NCBI GenBank assembly: GCA_965276715.1
Contig: OZ255622.1
Coordinates: forward strand, 1,612,001 to 1,676,000
Source of the DNA: CAXTPV01 sp965276715
GTDB lineage: Bacteria; Pseudomonadota; Alphaproteobacteria; Acetobacterales; Acetobacteraceae
Direction of reading: 5' to 3'
Length of the DNA stretch: 64,000 bases
Shown in pieces: positions 33,693-42,943 of this stretch. The notes under the pieces are model-generated. The model saw only the letters and a program-made list of their open reading frames with translations, ran no database searches and was not told the DNA's origin. A program made the translations under genes and the position numbers. The stretch's first letter is position 1. Each line of letters starts with the position of its first letter.

Positions 33693-34757
33693 CTGTTCCG
33701 GTCCGCCGTTCTTGCCGTCTCGCTGCTGGCGTTCGCGGCGCCCGCGCGGGCCTCGACGCCCTCGGCGCTGGTGGCGACCGGGCCGCTGTCGTTCGCGCCG
33801 CTCGCCAAGCGGGTGGTGCCCGCGGTGGTCAACATCGCGGTGACCGAGAGCATCGCGTCCGACCAGGACAATGTCGAGGTTCCGCCCGCGCTGCGCGGGA
33901 CGCCGTTCGAGAAGCAGTTCCGCGACCGGATGCGCGCCAGGCGCGAGCAGGTGCTCGGCGCCGGGTCGGGATTCATCATCGATCCGACCGGGATCATCGT
34001 GACCAACAACCACGTGGTGGGTGCGGCCGACAAGATCGTGGTCTCGCTCGCCGATGGGCGACAGCTCGACGCGCATGTGCTCGGCGCCGACGAGCTGACC
34101 GACATCGCGGTGATCAAGGTCGACAGCAAGGTCGCACTGCCGTTCGTGACCTGGGGCGACAGCCACGTGGTCGAGGTGGGCGACTGGGTGCTGGCGGCGG
34201 GCAACCCGTTCGGATTGGGGTCGTCGATCACGGCGGGGATCGTGTCGGCGCGCGGGCGCGACATCGGCGCCGGGCCGTTCGACGATTTCCTGCAGCTCGA
34301 TGCGCCGATCAACCCGGGCAACTCGGGCGGTCCGTCGTTCAACATGGCGGGCCAGGTGGTGGCGCTGAACACCGCGATCGTGTCGCCGACCGGCGGCTCG
34401 GTGGGCATCGGCTTCGGGATCCCGAGCGAGATCGTGGCGCCGATCGTCGACCAGCTCCGCGACAAGGGACATATCGACCGCGGCTGGCTCGGCGTCTCGG
34501 TGCGCGACGGCAGCAGCGACCAGGGCGTGGTGATCGCGTCGGTCGATCGCGCGGGCCCGGCGGCGCACGCGGGGCTGAAGCCGGGCGACGAGGTGACGGC
34601 GGTGGACGGCGACCATGTCGACAGCGCGCGGGGGTTGATCAGGGCGGTCGCGCGCGCGGCGCCGGGGAGCTCGATCAGCCTGGCCGTGCTCCGGCGCGGC
34701 AAGCCCACCGACCTGCCGGTGACGGTCGGGCGGCGACCGGCCGAGCATGGCGAATAG
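33693..34757 (+). CDS. HtrA/DegP-like periplasmic serine protease, non-standard start
   Basis: Trypsin-like quality-control protease with one PDZ domain. The triad motifs are TNNHVVG (His), ELTDIAVIK (Asp) and NPGNSGGPSF (Ser); the PDZ region is RGWLGVSV to HAGLKPGDEVTAVDG. No ATG, GTG or TTG precedes the obvious signal peptide (FRSAVLAVSLLAFAAPARA). The CTG at 33693 lies 8 bp after AGGGGG and gives 354 residues; an ACG at 33687 would give MRLFRSAV-like text and may be a mutated ATG. The GTG at 33771 would remove the signal peptide. It precedes a two-component system by 95 bp. Confidence 0.85.
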   Translation: MFRSAVLAVSLLAFAAPARASTPSALVATGPLSFAPLAKRVVPAVVNIAVTESIASDQDNVEVPPALRGTPFEKQFRDRMRARREQVLGAGSGFIIDPTGIIVTNNHVVGAADKIVVSLADGRQLDAHVLGADELTDIAVIKVDSKVALPFVTWGDSHVVEVGDWVLAAGNPFGLGSSITAGIVSARGRDIGAGPFDDFLQLDAPINPGNSGGPSFNMAGQVVALNTAIVSPTGGSVGIGFGIPSEIVAPIVDQLRDKGHIDRGWLGVSVRDGSSDQGVVIASVDRAGPAAHAGLKPGDEVTAVDGDHVDSARGLIRAVARAAPGSSISLAVLRRGKPTDLPVTVGRRPAEHGE

Positions 34758-34852
34758 GCAGCTAACCGCGAGTTCACCCGGTCAACAGGCGCCCGCCATT
34801 GTTCTGGCTGGTTTATGGATTACACGCCGCACGTATCCATTGAGGAAGGCCG

Positions 34853-35530
34853 ATGCGAATCCTGCTGGTCGAGGATGATCCCACCGTCGGAGGCTTCATC
34901 TCGAAGGGGCTGCGCGAGGCCGGCCATGTCGTCGAGCGCGCCGACAACGGCAAGGACGGGCTGTTCCTCGCGGTGAGCGAGGCGTTCGACGCGATCGTGC
35001 TCGACCGGATGCTGCCCGGCGGCATCGACGGGCTGCGCATCCTGGAGATGCTGCGCTCGCAGAACAACTCGACGCCGGTGCTGCTGCTGTCGGCGCTGTC
35101 GGAGGTCGAGGAGCGGGTCGCGGGCCTGAAGGCGGGCGGCGACGATTACCTGACCAAGCCGTTCGCGTTCTCCGAGCTGCTGGCGCGGATCGAGGCGCTG
35201 AGCCGGCGTGGCCGGAGCGACGCGCCGCAGACCAAGCTGCTGGTGGGCGATCTCGAGATGGATTTGCTGTCGCGCGGCGTGAAGCGCGGCGCGCAGAAGA
35301 TCGACCTGCAGCCGCGCGAGTTCCGGCTGCTGGAGTACCTGATGCGGCACGCGGGCCAGGTGGTGACGCGGACGATGCTGCTCGAAGGGGTGTGGGACTA
35401 CCATTTCGATCCGCAGACCAACGTGATCGACGTGCATGTCTCGCGGCTGCGGCACAAGATCGACAAGCCGTATCCGACGGCGATGATCCACACGGTGCGC
35501 AACGCCGGCTACATGCTGCGTGCGGACTGA
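34853..35530 (+). CDS. OmpR-family response regulator
   Basis: A 225-residue two-domain regulator. Receiver: VEDDPTV (acidic pocket), phospho-acceptor Asp in IVLDRMLPGG, and the Lys in DDYLTKPFAF. Effector: winged helix with LQPREFRLLEYLMRHAGQVV and NVIDVHVSRLRHKID. A GAGGAAG ribosome site precedes the ATG. It pairs with the histidine kinase that follows. Confidence 0.95.
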   Translation: MRILLVEDDPTVGGFISKGLREAGHVVERADNGKDGLFLAVSEAFDAIVLDRMLPGGIDGLRILEMLRSQNNSTPVLLLSALSEVEERVAGLKAGGDDYLTKPFAFSELLARIEALSRRGRSDAPQTKLLVGDLEMDLLSRGVKRGAQKIDLQPREFRLLEYLMRHAGQVVTRTMLLEGVWDYHFDPQTNVIDVHVSRLRHKIDKPYPTAMIHTVRNAGYMLRAD

Positions 35531-35609
35531 GGGCGCCGTCGCAGGAGAGCTTCGGGGCGGTGCGCGCGGCCGTGTAGCGAGGGCGAAGCGCCGGTCGCGC
35601 TGGCCTGAG

Positions 35610-36980
35610 ATGCTGCGCTCGGCCAGCTTCAGGATGGCGTCGGTCTACGCCGCGCTGTTCAGCCTGTCGGCCGCCATTTTCATGCTGTTCATCTGGTGGG
35701 CCACGGCGGGACTGCTGGAGCGCCAGGTCGAGAGCGCGATCCGGGCGGATGCGCAGATCCTGTCCGAGCACTGGCTTGAGGGCGGGCTCGCGAGCCTGGT
35801 GGTCAACATCCACGAGCGGCTCGACCAGGATGTCGACAACGCGGCGCTCTATCTGCTCGAGGATGCGGCGGGCAACCACCTAGCCGGCAACATCGAGCGC
35901 TGGCCGCCGGCGATCACGTCGACCTCGCTGTGGTACGAGCTGCCGGTCTCGCGCGGCGGCACGCGAGGACTGGCCGAGATGCGCGCTTTCGAGCTGCCGG
36001 GCGGCGACCGGCTGCTGATCGGCCGCGACATCAGGGGCCGGGACATGCTGCGCCGGCTGCTCGGCCAGACGCTGCTGTATGCGCTGCTGCTGGTGTTCGT
36101 GCTGTCGATGGTCGGCGTCATCGTGGTGCGCAACCTGTTCCACCGCATGGTCAGCAACGTCGCCGACACGACGTCGCGGATCGCGGCGGGCGAACTGGGC
36201 GAGCGGGTCAAGCTGATCGGCACCGGCGACGAGTTCGACCAGGTGGCGGAGACGATCAACGACATGCTGGACCGGATCGCGCGGCTGATGGACGGCGTGC
36301 GGCAGGTGTCGAACTCGATCGCGCACGATCTGCGCACGCCGATCACGCGGGCGCGGGGCCTGCTCGAGGACGCGCTGGCGCATGAGCGGCACCCCGACGA
36401 GCTGCGCGCGGCGATCGAGCACGCGGTCGACAATCTCGACGACATCACCAAGGTGTTCGAGGCGCTGCTGCGCATCTCGGAGATCGAGGCGGGCAGCCGG
36501 CGGTCGGCATTCGGGCTGTTCGATCTGGCACCGCTGCTCACGACGCTGGGCGAGTTCTACGCGGCGCTCGCCGAGGAGGGAGGTGCGACCGTCGAGGTCG
36601 AGGCCCCGGGCAGCCTGGAGGTGCGCGGCGACCGCGCGCTGCTGCAGCAGGCGATCGCGAACCTGCTCGACAACGCGGTCAAGTTCTCCCGGCGGGGCGG
36701 GGTCGTCAGGCTGGGTGCGGCGGTCGTCGGCGGCCGCGCGGTGGTCTCGGTGGTCGATGACGGGCCCGGCATGCCGCCCGAGGACCTGGCGCGCGCGACG
36801 GAGCGGTTCTTCCGCGGCGAGACCGCGCGCAGCACGCCGGGCTCGGGCCTCGGGCTCGCGCTGGTGCTGGCGGTGGTTCAGCTCCATGGCGGCGAGTTGC
36901 GGCTGGATGATGCCGCCCCGGGGCTCGCCGCCAGGATCGTGCTGCCGCTGCCCGACCGGCCGCGGCCGCTGAGCGGATGA
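35610..36980 (+). CDS. Sensor histidine kinase
   Basis: A membrane kinase of 456 residues: TM1 near residues 8-30 (YAALFSLSAAIFMLFIWW), periplasmic sensor about 130 residues, TM2 (LLYALLLVFVLSMVGVIV), HAMP (ISNVADTTSRIAAGE-like), dimerisation box with the phospho-His in SIAHDLRTPITRARG, then ATPase boxes NLLDNAVKFS (N), VVDDGPGMP (G1) and GSGLGLALV (G2). A GTG at 35520 overlapping the regulator gene would add 30 basic residues; I prefer ATG 35610. The signal sensed is not evident; the adjacent HtrA-like protease hints at envelope stress. Confidence 0.92.
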   Translation: MLRSASFRMASVYAALFSLSAAIFMLFIWWATAGLLERQVESAIRADAQILSEHWLEGGLASLVVNIHERLDQDVDNAALYLLEDAAGNHLAGNIERWPPAITSTSLWYELPVSRGGTRGLAEMRAFELPGGDRLLIGRDIRGRDMLRRLLGQTLLYALLLVFVLSMVGVIVVRNLFHRMVSNVADTTSRIAAGELGERVKLIGTGDEFDQVAETINDMLDRIARLMDGVRQVSNSIAHDLRTPITRARGLLEDALAHERHPDELRAAIEHAVDNLDDITKVFEALLRISEIEAGSRRSAFGLFDLAPLLTTLGEFYAALAEEGGATVEVEAPGSLEVRGDRALLQQAIANLLDNAVKFSRRGGVVRLGAAVVGGRAVVSVVDDGPGMPPEDLARATERFFRGETARSTPGSGLGLALVLAVVQLHGGELRLDDAAPGLAARIVLPLPDRPRPLSG

Positions 36981-37070
36981 CGCGCCGGATTGATCGCGCA
37001 ACGGTGATCGCGGGCGTGTAACGTCCGCTCGGGACCGGACGTTGATGATGCGAACACAGAGGGATCGGTC

Positions 37071-37394
37071 ATGACCAGGCTCGGAATTCGGCATCTCGCG
37101 GTGGTTCTGTCGCTCGGCGCCGGTCCGGCGCTGGCCCAGACTGTGGCTGCGAGCGGCGGGCTGTCGCCGGGCAATCCCGGCACGGCATCGACCGCGTCGC
37201 AGTCGCTGTCGACCACGCAGACGGTGCGCAACCACAACCAGACGCCGGCCTTTCATGTGCTGGGCATCCCGGTCGTGATCCAGGCGCCGGTTGACGCGCC
37301 CTACAGCTCGGCCGACGCGTTCACGACCTACGAGGGCCAGCCCGGCCAGGGCCCGAACGCGCTCCTGGCCGCCAGCAACGCCGGCACGCCGTAG
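37071..37394 (+). CDS. Small secreted hypothetical protein
   Basis: A 107-residue protein with a clear signal peptide (residues 1-22, ending ALAQ) and a mature part rich in Ser, Thr, Gly and Asn (TASTASQSLSTTQTVRNHNQ). No known domain. GAGGGAT lies 6 bp before the ATG. It stands alone between the kinase and the dehydrogenase. Confidence 0.65.
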   Translation: MTRLGIRHLAVVLSLGAGPALAQTVAASGGLSPGNPGTASTASQSLSTTQTVRNHNQTPAFHVLGIPVVIQAPVDAPYSSADAFTTYEGQPGQGPNALLAASNAGTP

Positions 37395-37416
37395 GCTTCG
37401 TCGACATCCGAGCGGC

Positions 37417-38568
37417 GTGACGACGGACGACGCCCGGAGCAACCGGGTCTATCGCTTGGCGGTCATCCCCGGGGACGGGATCGGCAGGGAGACCGTGCCG
37501 GAAGGCTTGCGCGTCCTGGAGGCGGCCGCGTCACGCTTCGGTTTCCGCGTCGAGACGGACCATTTCGACTTCTCGAGCTGCGACTACTACGCCAGGCACG
37601 GTCGCATGATGCCGGAGGACTGGAAGGCGCGGATCGGCGGGCACGACGCGATCTTCTTCGGTGCCGTCGGCTGGCCGGCCAGGGTCCCCGACCATGTCTC
37701 GCTCTGGGGTTCCCTGGTGCCGATCCGGCGCGAATTCGACCAGTATGCGAACGTCCGTCCGGTGCGGCTGATGCCCGGCATCGCCTCGCCGCTGGCGGGT
37801 CGCAAGGCCGGCGACATCGACTTCGTCGTCGTGCGCGAGAACACGGAGGGCGAATACTCGTCGGTCGGCGGACGGATGTTCGGCGGCACCGAGCGCGAGT
37901 TCGTTGTGCAGGAGACGGTAATGACGCGGATCGGCGTCGATCGCATCCTGCGTTACGCGTTCGAACTGGCCGGCCGCCGGGACAAGCGGCACCTGACGTC
38001 GGCCACCAAGTCGAACGGCATCTCGATCACGATGCCCTATTGGGACGAGCGGGTGGCGGCGATCGCGCCGGACTATCCGTCGGTGCGTGTCGACAGCTAC
38101 CATATCGACATCCTGACCGCGCATGTCGTGCGCCATCCGGACTGGTTCGACGTCATCGTCGCGTCCAACCTGTTCGGCGACATCCTATCGGATCTCGGTC
38201 CGGCCTGCACCGGAACGATCGGGATCGCGCCGGCGGCCAACATCAATCCGGAGCGACGGTTCCCATCCCTGTTCGAGCCGGTGCACGGATCGGCGCCGGA
38301 CATCGCGGGCCAGGGTGTCGCCAATCCGATCGGCCAGATCTGGGCCGCGTCGATGATGCTCGACCATCTGGGCGAGGCCGACGCGGCCGGCGCGATCGTG
38401 GATGCGATCGAGGCGGTATTGTCCGAGCCGAAGCTGCGCACGCGCGACCTGGCCGGCCCCGCCGACACGGTCAGCTGCGGCCGCGCGGTGGCCGAATCCG
38501 TTGGCGGTCCAGGGGCCCGGCCCCTGGCGGGGTCCGGGGCGGAGCCGCGTTTCTTGCCAAGGCTTTGA
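37417..38568 (+). CDS. ttuC: Tartrate dehydrogenase / D-malate-type decarboxylating dehydrogenase
   Basis: Isocitrate/isopropylmalate dehydrogenase superfamily, TtuC/DmlA branch. Motifs: LAVIPGDGIGRETVPEG, FGAVGWPARVPDHVSLWG, VVRENTEGEYSSVGGR, SATKSNGISITMPYWDE, ASNLFGDILSDLGPA and FEPVHGSAPDIAG. It oxidises tartrate or malate with Mn2+ and NAD+; exact substrate is uncertain. GTG start at 37417. The normal end would be near TVSCGRAVAES; the last 20-odd residues (GGPGARPLAGSGAEP) are encoded by a dispersed hairpin repeat that has supplied a new 3' end. Confidence 0.87.
   Translation: MTTDDARSNRVYRLAVIPGDGIGRETVPEGLRVLEAAASRFGFRVETDHFDFSSCDYYARHGRMMPEDWKARIGGHDAIFFGAVGWPARVPDHVSLWGSLVPIRREFDQYANVRPVRLMPGIASPLAGRKAGDIDFVVVRENTEGEYSSVGGRMFGGTEREFVVQETVMTRIGVDRILRYAFELAGRRDKRHLTSATKSNGISITMPYWDERVAAIAPDYPSVRVDSYHIDILTAHVVRHPDWFDVIVASNLFGDILSDLGPACTGTIGIAPAANINPERRFPSLFEPVHGSAPDIAGQGVANPIGQIWAASMMLDHLGEADAAGAIVDAIEAVLSEPKLRTRDLAGPADTVSCGRAVAESVGGPGARPLAGSGAEPRFLPRL
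38506..38545. repeat. Double-hairpin repeat, copy 3, inside the dehydrogenase 3' end
   Basis: First stem CCAGGGGC / GCCCCTGG with a CCG loop (38509-38527) is perfect; then GGGGTCC and a degenerate second stem (GGGGCGGAGCC). It is related to copies 1 and 2 but lies within an open frame and encodes the protein's last residues. Confidence 0.65.
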
Positions 38569-38574
38569 TCGCGA

Positions 38575-40536
<1,962 letters not shown>

Positions 40537-41050
40537 GGCGCTTCCTTTGCCCGGCGCTTGACGCGCCCTGTCGTGCCGAGGATGCCGCCGCGCCTGGCGC
40601 CGGGTCCAGTCCCTTCGGATCGCGGGCGCCACGCCAGCGCGTCGAGCCCCGCGAGCCGGCAGACATGCGACCATTCGGCTGGCCGGACCGGAACGACCGA
40701 GAGCCGCGGCTGCTTGACGAGCAGGAAGTCGGCGAGCGCGCGGTCGGCCTTCATCTGCGACAGCGTCACCGTCCGCTCGACCGGCCTGGCCGCCCTGGTG
40801 TCGACGGCGAGCCAATCCTCGCCTGGCGCCGACGGGTCGGGATAGGCCGTGCGGACGATCTCGACCACACCCACGATCTCGCGGCCGATGTTGGAGTGGT
40901 AGAAGAAGGCGAGGTCGCCCGCCTGCATCGCGGCGAGGTTGCGCCTGGCTTGGTGGCTGCGCACGCCGGTCCAGGGCTCGACGCCGTTGGCGACCTGCTG
41001 GTCCCAGGAGAAGGCGTCGGGCTCGGATTTCAGCAGCCAGCGGCCGGCGG

Positions 41051-41344
41051 TCATTCGACGACGGCGCCATCCTGGAAGACGGTCCGGTAGCCGCGGATGA
41101 CGACGCTCTCGAACAACCCGGCCTTGTGGTAGGGGTCGCTCTCGGCGAAGCCCTCGGCTTCGGCCCGGTCGGCGACGTCGACGATCAGGATCGAGCCGCA
41201 CGGGCGGCCGTCGTCGTCGAGCATGGGGCCGGCCTGGATCAGCTTGCCGATATAGGTCTGCAGGTAGGCGATGTGCTGCGGGCGGGTCGCCAGCCGGACG
41301 TCCAGGCTGCCCGGCTTGTCCCTGCACAGGATGGCGAACGGCAT
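41051..41344 (-). CDS. YciI-like protein
   Basis: A 97-residue ferredoxin-fold protein of the YciI family: FAILCRDKPGSLDVRLATRPQH, then AGPMLDDDGRPCGSILIVD, AEAEGFAESDPYHKAGLFE. Members have a conserved His/Asp pair and unclear enzymatic roles. ATG at 41344 has GGAGGG upstream; the longer frame to 41446 is not used. First gene of the YciI-EVE-acs run. Confidence 0.88.
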   Translation of the reverse strand: MPFAILCRDKPGSLDVRLATRPQHIAYLQTYIGKLIQAGPMLDDDGRPCGSILIVDVADRAEAEGFAESDPYHKAGLFESVVIRGYRTVFQDGAVVE

Positions 41345-41417
41345 GCGACCCTCCGACGACGCGCGATCATCGCGCTTCACGGCTGCCTCTTCAACGCCAA
41401 CTGTACACCCTCGAGGT

Positions 41418-41455
41418 GTCAACGTCGTGGAACTGGACGACGTCAACGTCGTGGA
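41418..41455. promoter_or_regulatory. Paired direct repeat and palindrome before ccmC
   Basis: GTCAACGTCGTGGA occurs twice (41418-41431 and 41442-41455), 24 bp apart; the second copy sits in a near-perfect palindrome CGACGT-CA-ACGTCG. It lies between the divergent YciI-like and ccmC genes and ends 7 bp before the ccmC ATG, a possible regulator site. Confidence 0.35.
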
Positions 41456-41462
41456 CGGTCAC

Positions 41463-42269
41463 ATGCCAACGCAGTATGGAGCTTTCGTGGATGTGGCGAC
41501 GCAAACAGGCGTGGGTGAGGCGCCGGGTCGTGGCGGTTGGAACCTGCACAGGTTCGCCAACCCCGGCCAGTATCTGCGCCTGGGCGCGCGCATCCAGCCG
41601 TTCCTGACGTGGCCCGCGATCGCGCTGACCGCGGCCGGACTGATCTGGGGCCTGTTCTTTTCGCCGGCCGATTGGCAGCAGGGCGATGCGGTCCGCATCA
41701 TGTATGTGCATGTGCCGACGGCGTGGCTCGCGATGTCGGGCTATGCGGGGCTGGCGGCGTGCTCGCTGGTGGCGCTCGTGTGGCGCCATCCGCTCGCCGA
41801 CCTCGCGGCCGCCGAGATCGGCCCGGTGGGCGCCACCATCACGGCCCTCTGTCTCGCGACGGGATCGCTGTGGGGCAAGCCGATGTGGGGCGCCTGGTGG
41901 GTGTGGGATGCGCGCCTGACGTCGATGCTGGTGCTGTTCTTCCTCTATCTCGGACACGTGGCGCTGATCCGCGCCTTCGACGATCCGCAGCGCGGCTACC
42001 GCGCCGCCGCGATCCTCGCACTTGCCGGCGCGGTCGACCTGCCCATCATCAAATACTCGGTGCAATGGTGGAACACGCTCCACCAGCCCGACAGCATCAC
42101 CCTGACCGGCGCGCCCACCATGTCGCTCTCGATGCTTTGGCCGCTGTTCGTGGCGACGATCGGGTTCACGCTCGGCTTCGCCGCGATCGTGAACGCGCGC
42201 CTGCGGGCGGCGGTGATGGAGAAGCGTGCGCGGTCGCTGCTCCTGGTGCGGTCCGCGCCCGCCGCATGA
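41463..42269 (+). CDS. ccmC: Haem exporter/handling protein CcmC
   Basis: Attaches haem to CcmE in cytochrome c maturation System I. The 268-residue protein has six transmembrane helices and the tryptophan-rich WWVWDARLTSMLVLF loop with the conserved haem-ligand histidines in MYVHVPTAWLAM and STLHQP-like NTLHQPDS. Most relatives begin at about NLHRFANPGQYL; the ATG at 41463 adds 28 residues and is the only good start. First gene of the ccm operon. Confidence 0.93.
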   Translation: MPTQYGAFVDVATQTGVGEAPGRGGWNLHRFANPGQYLRLGARIQPFLTWPAIALTAAGLIWGLFFSPADWQQGDAVRIMYVHVPTAWLAMSGYAGLAACSLVALVWRHPLADLAAAEIGPVGATITALCLATGSLWGKPMWGAWWVWDARLTSMLVLFFLYLGHVALIRAFDDPQRGYRAAAILALAGAVDLPIIKYSVQWWNTLHQPDSITLTGAPTMSLSMLWPLFVATIGFTLGFAAIVNARLRAAVMEKRARSLLLVRSAPAA

Positions 42270-42412
42270 CCCATCTGCCGTTCATCGCCGCGTCGTACGG
42301 CCTGACGATCGCCGCGATCGTGTTCTTCGGGCTGTCGTCGATGCTGCGCCTCGGACGCGCCCGACGGATCCTCGCGACCGCCGAGCACGCCCGGCCCCGC
42401 GCGCGCCCATGA
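42266..42412 (+). CDS. ccmD: Haem exporter protein CcmD
   Basis: A 48-residue protein with a single membrane helix (FIAASYGLTIAAIVFFGLSSM) followed by a basic tail (RLGRARRILA), the normal form of CcmD, which links CcmC to CcmE release. ATG overlaps the ccmC stop by 4 bp. Confidence 0.85.
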   Translation: MTHLPFIAASYGLTIAAIVFFGLSSMLRLGRARRILATAEHARPRARP

Positions 42413-42942
42413 CGCGGAAATCACGACGATTGGCGCTGGTGGCGGCCTGCACCGCCGGCTTCTCGGCGGCCGTCGGGCTGAGCCTGGCCGCGTTCCGCTC
42501 CGACATCGTGTTCTTCATGGCGCCGTCGCAGATCGTGGCGCACCCGCCGGCGTCGGACCGCACGGTGCGCCTCGGCGGCGTGGTGCTGGCGGGTTCGGTG
42601 CATCTGGCCCATGTCGACGGGACACCGGTCGCCCGCTTCTCCGTGACCGACGGCCAGGCCGCGCTGCCTGTCTCGTACACGGGCATCCTGCCGGACCTGT
42701 TCCGCGAGGGCCAGAGCGTGGTCGCTCTTGGCGAGATGGGCACCGACCACATGTTCCACGCCTCCGAGGTGCTCGCCAAGCACGACGAGACGTACATGCC
42801 GAAGGATGTCGCCGACGCGCTCCGCAAGGCCGGCAAATGGGACCCGCGGTTCGGGCCGCCGCCGTCGGCCGCGTCATGGAATTCGATGACGGTCTCCAAG
42901 CAGACCGGCCGCCCGGAAAAAAGGGTGGCCGAGGGAAGCTGA
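42409..42942 (+). CDS. ccmE: Cytochrome c maturation haem chaperone CcmE
   Basis: Periplasmic OB-fold protein that carries haem covalently. The 177-residue protein has an N-terminal signal anchor (LALVAACTAGFSAAVGLSL), FRLGGVV-like RLGGVVLAGSV, and the haem-binding H125 in LAKHDETYMPKDV. ATG overlaps the ccmD stop (ATGA). Confidence 0.95.
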   Translation: MTRKSRRLALVAACTAGFSAAVGLSLAAFRSDIVFFMAPSQIVAHPPASDRTVRLGGVVLAGSVHLAHVDGTPVARFSVTDGQAALPVSYTGILPDLFREGQSVVALGEMGTDHMFHASEVLAKHDETYMPKDVADALRKAGKWDPRFGPPPSAASWNSMTVSKQTGRPEKRVAEGS

Positions 42943-42943
42943 T

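Noticed and set aside
33548..34765. 405-codon plus-strand frame overlapping the HtrA-like gene
   Set aside because: Arg/Gly-rich shadow of the protease reading frame.
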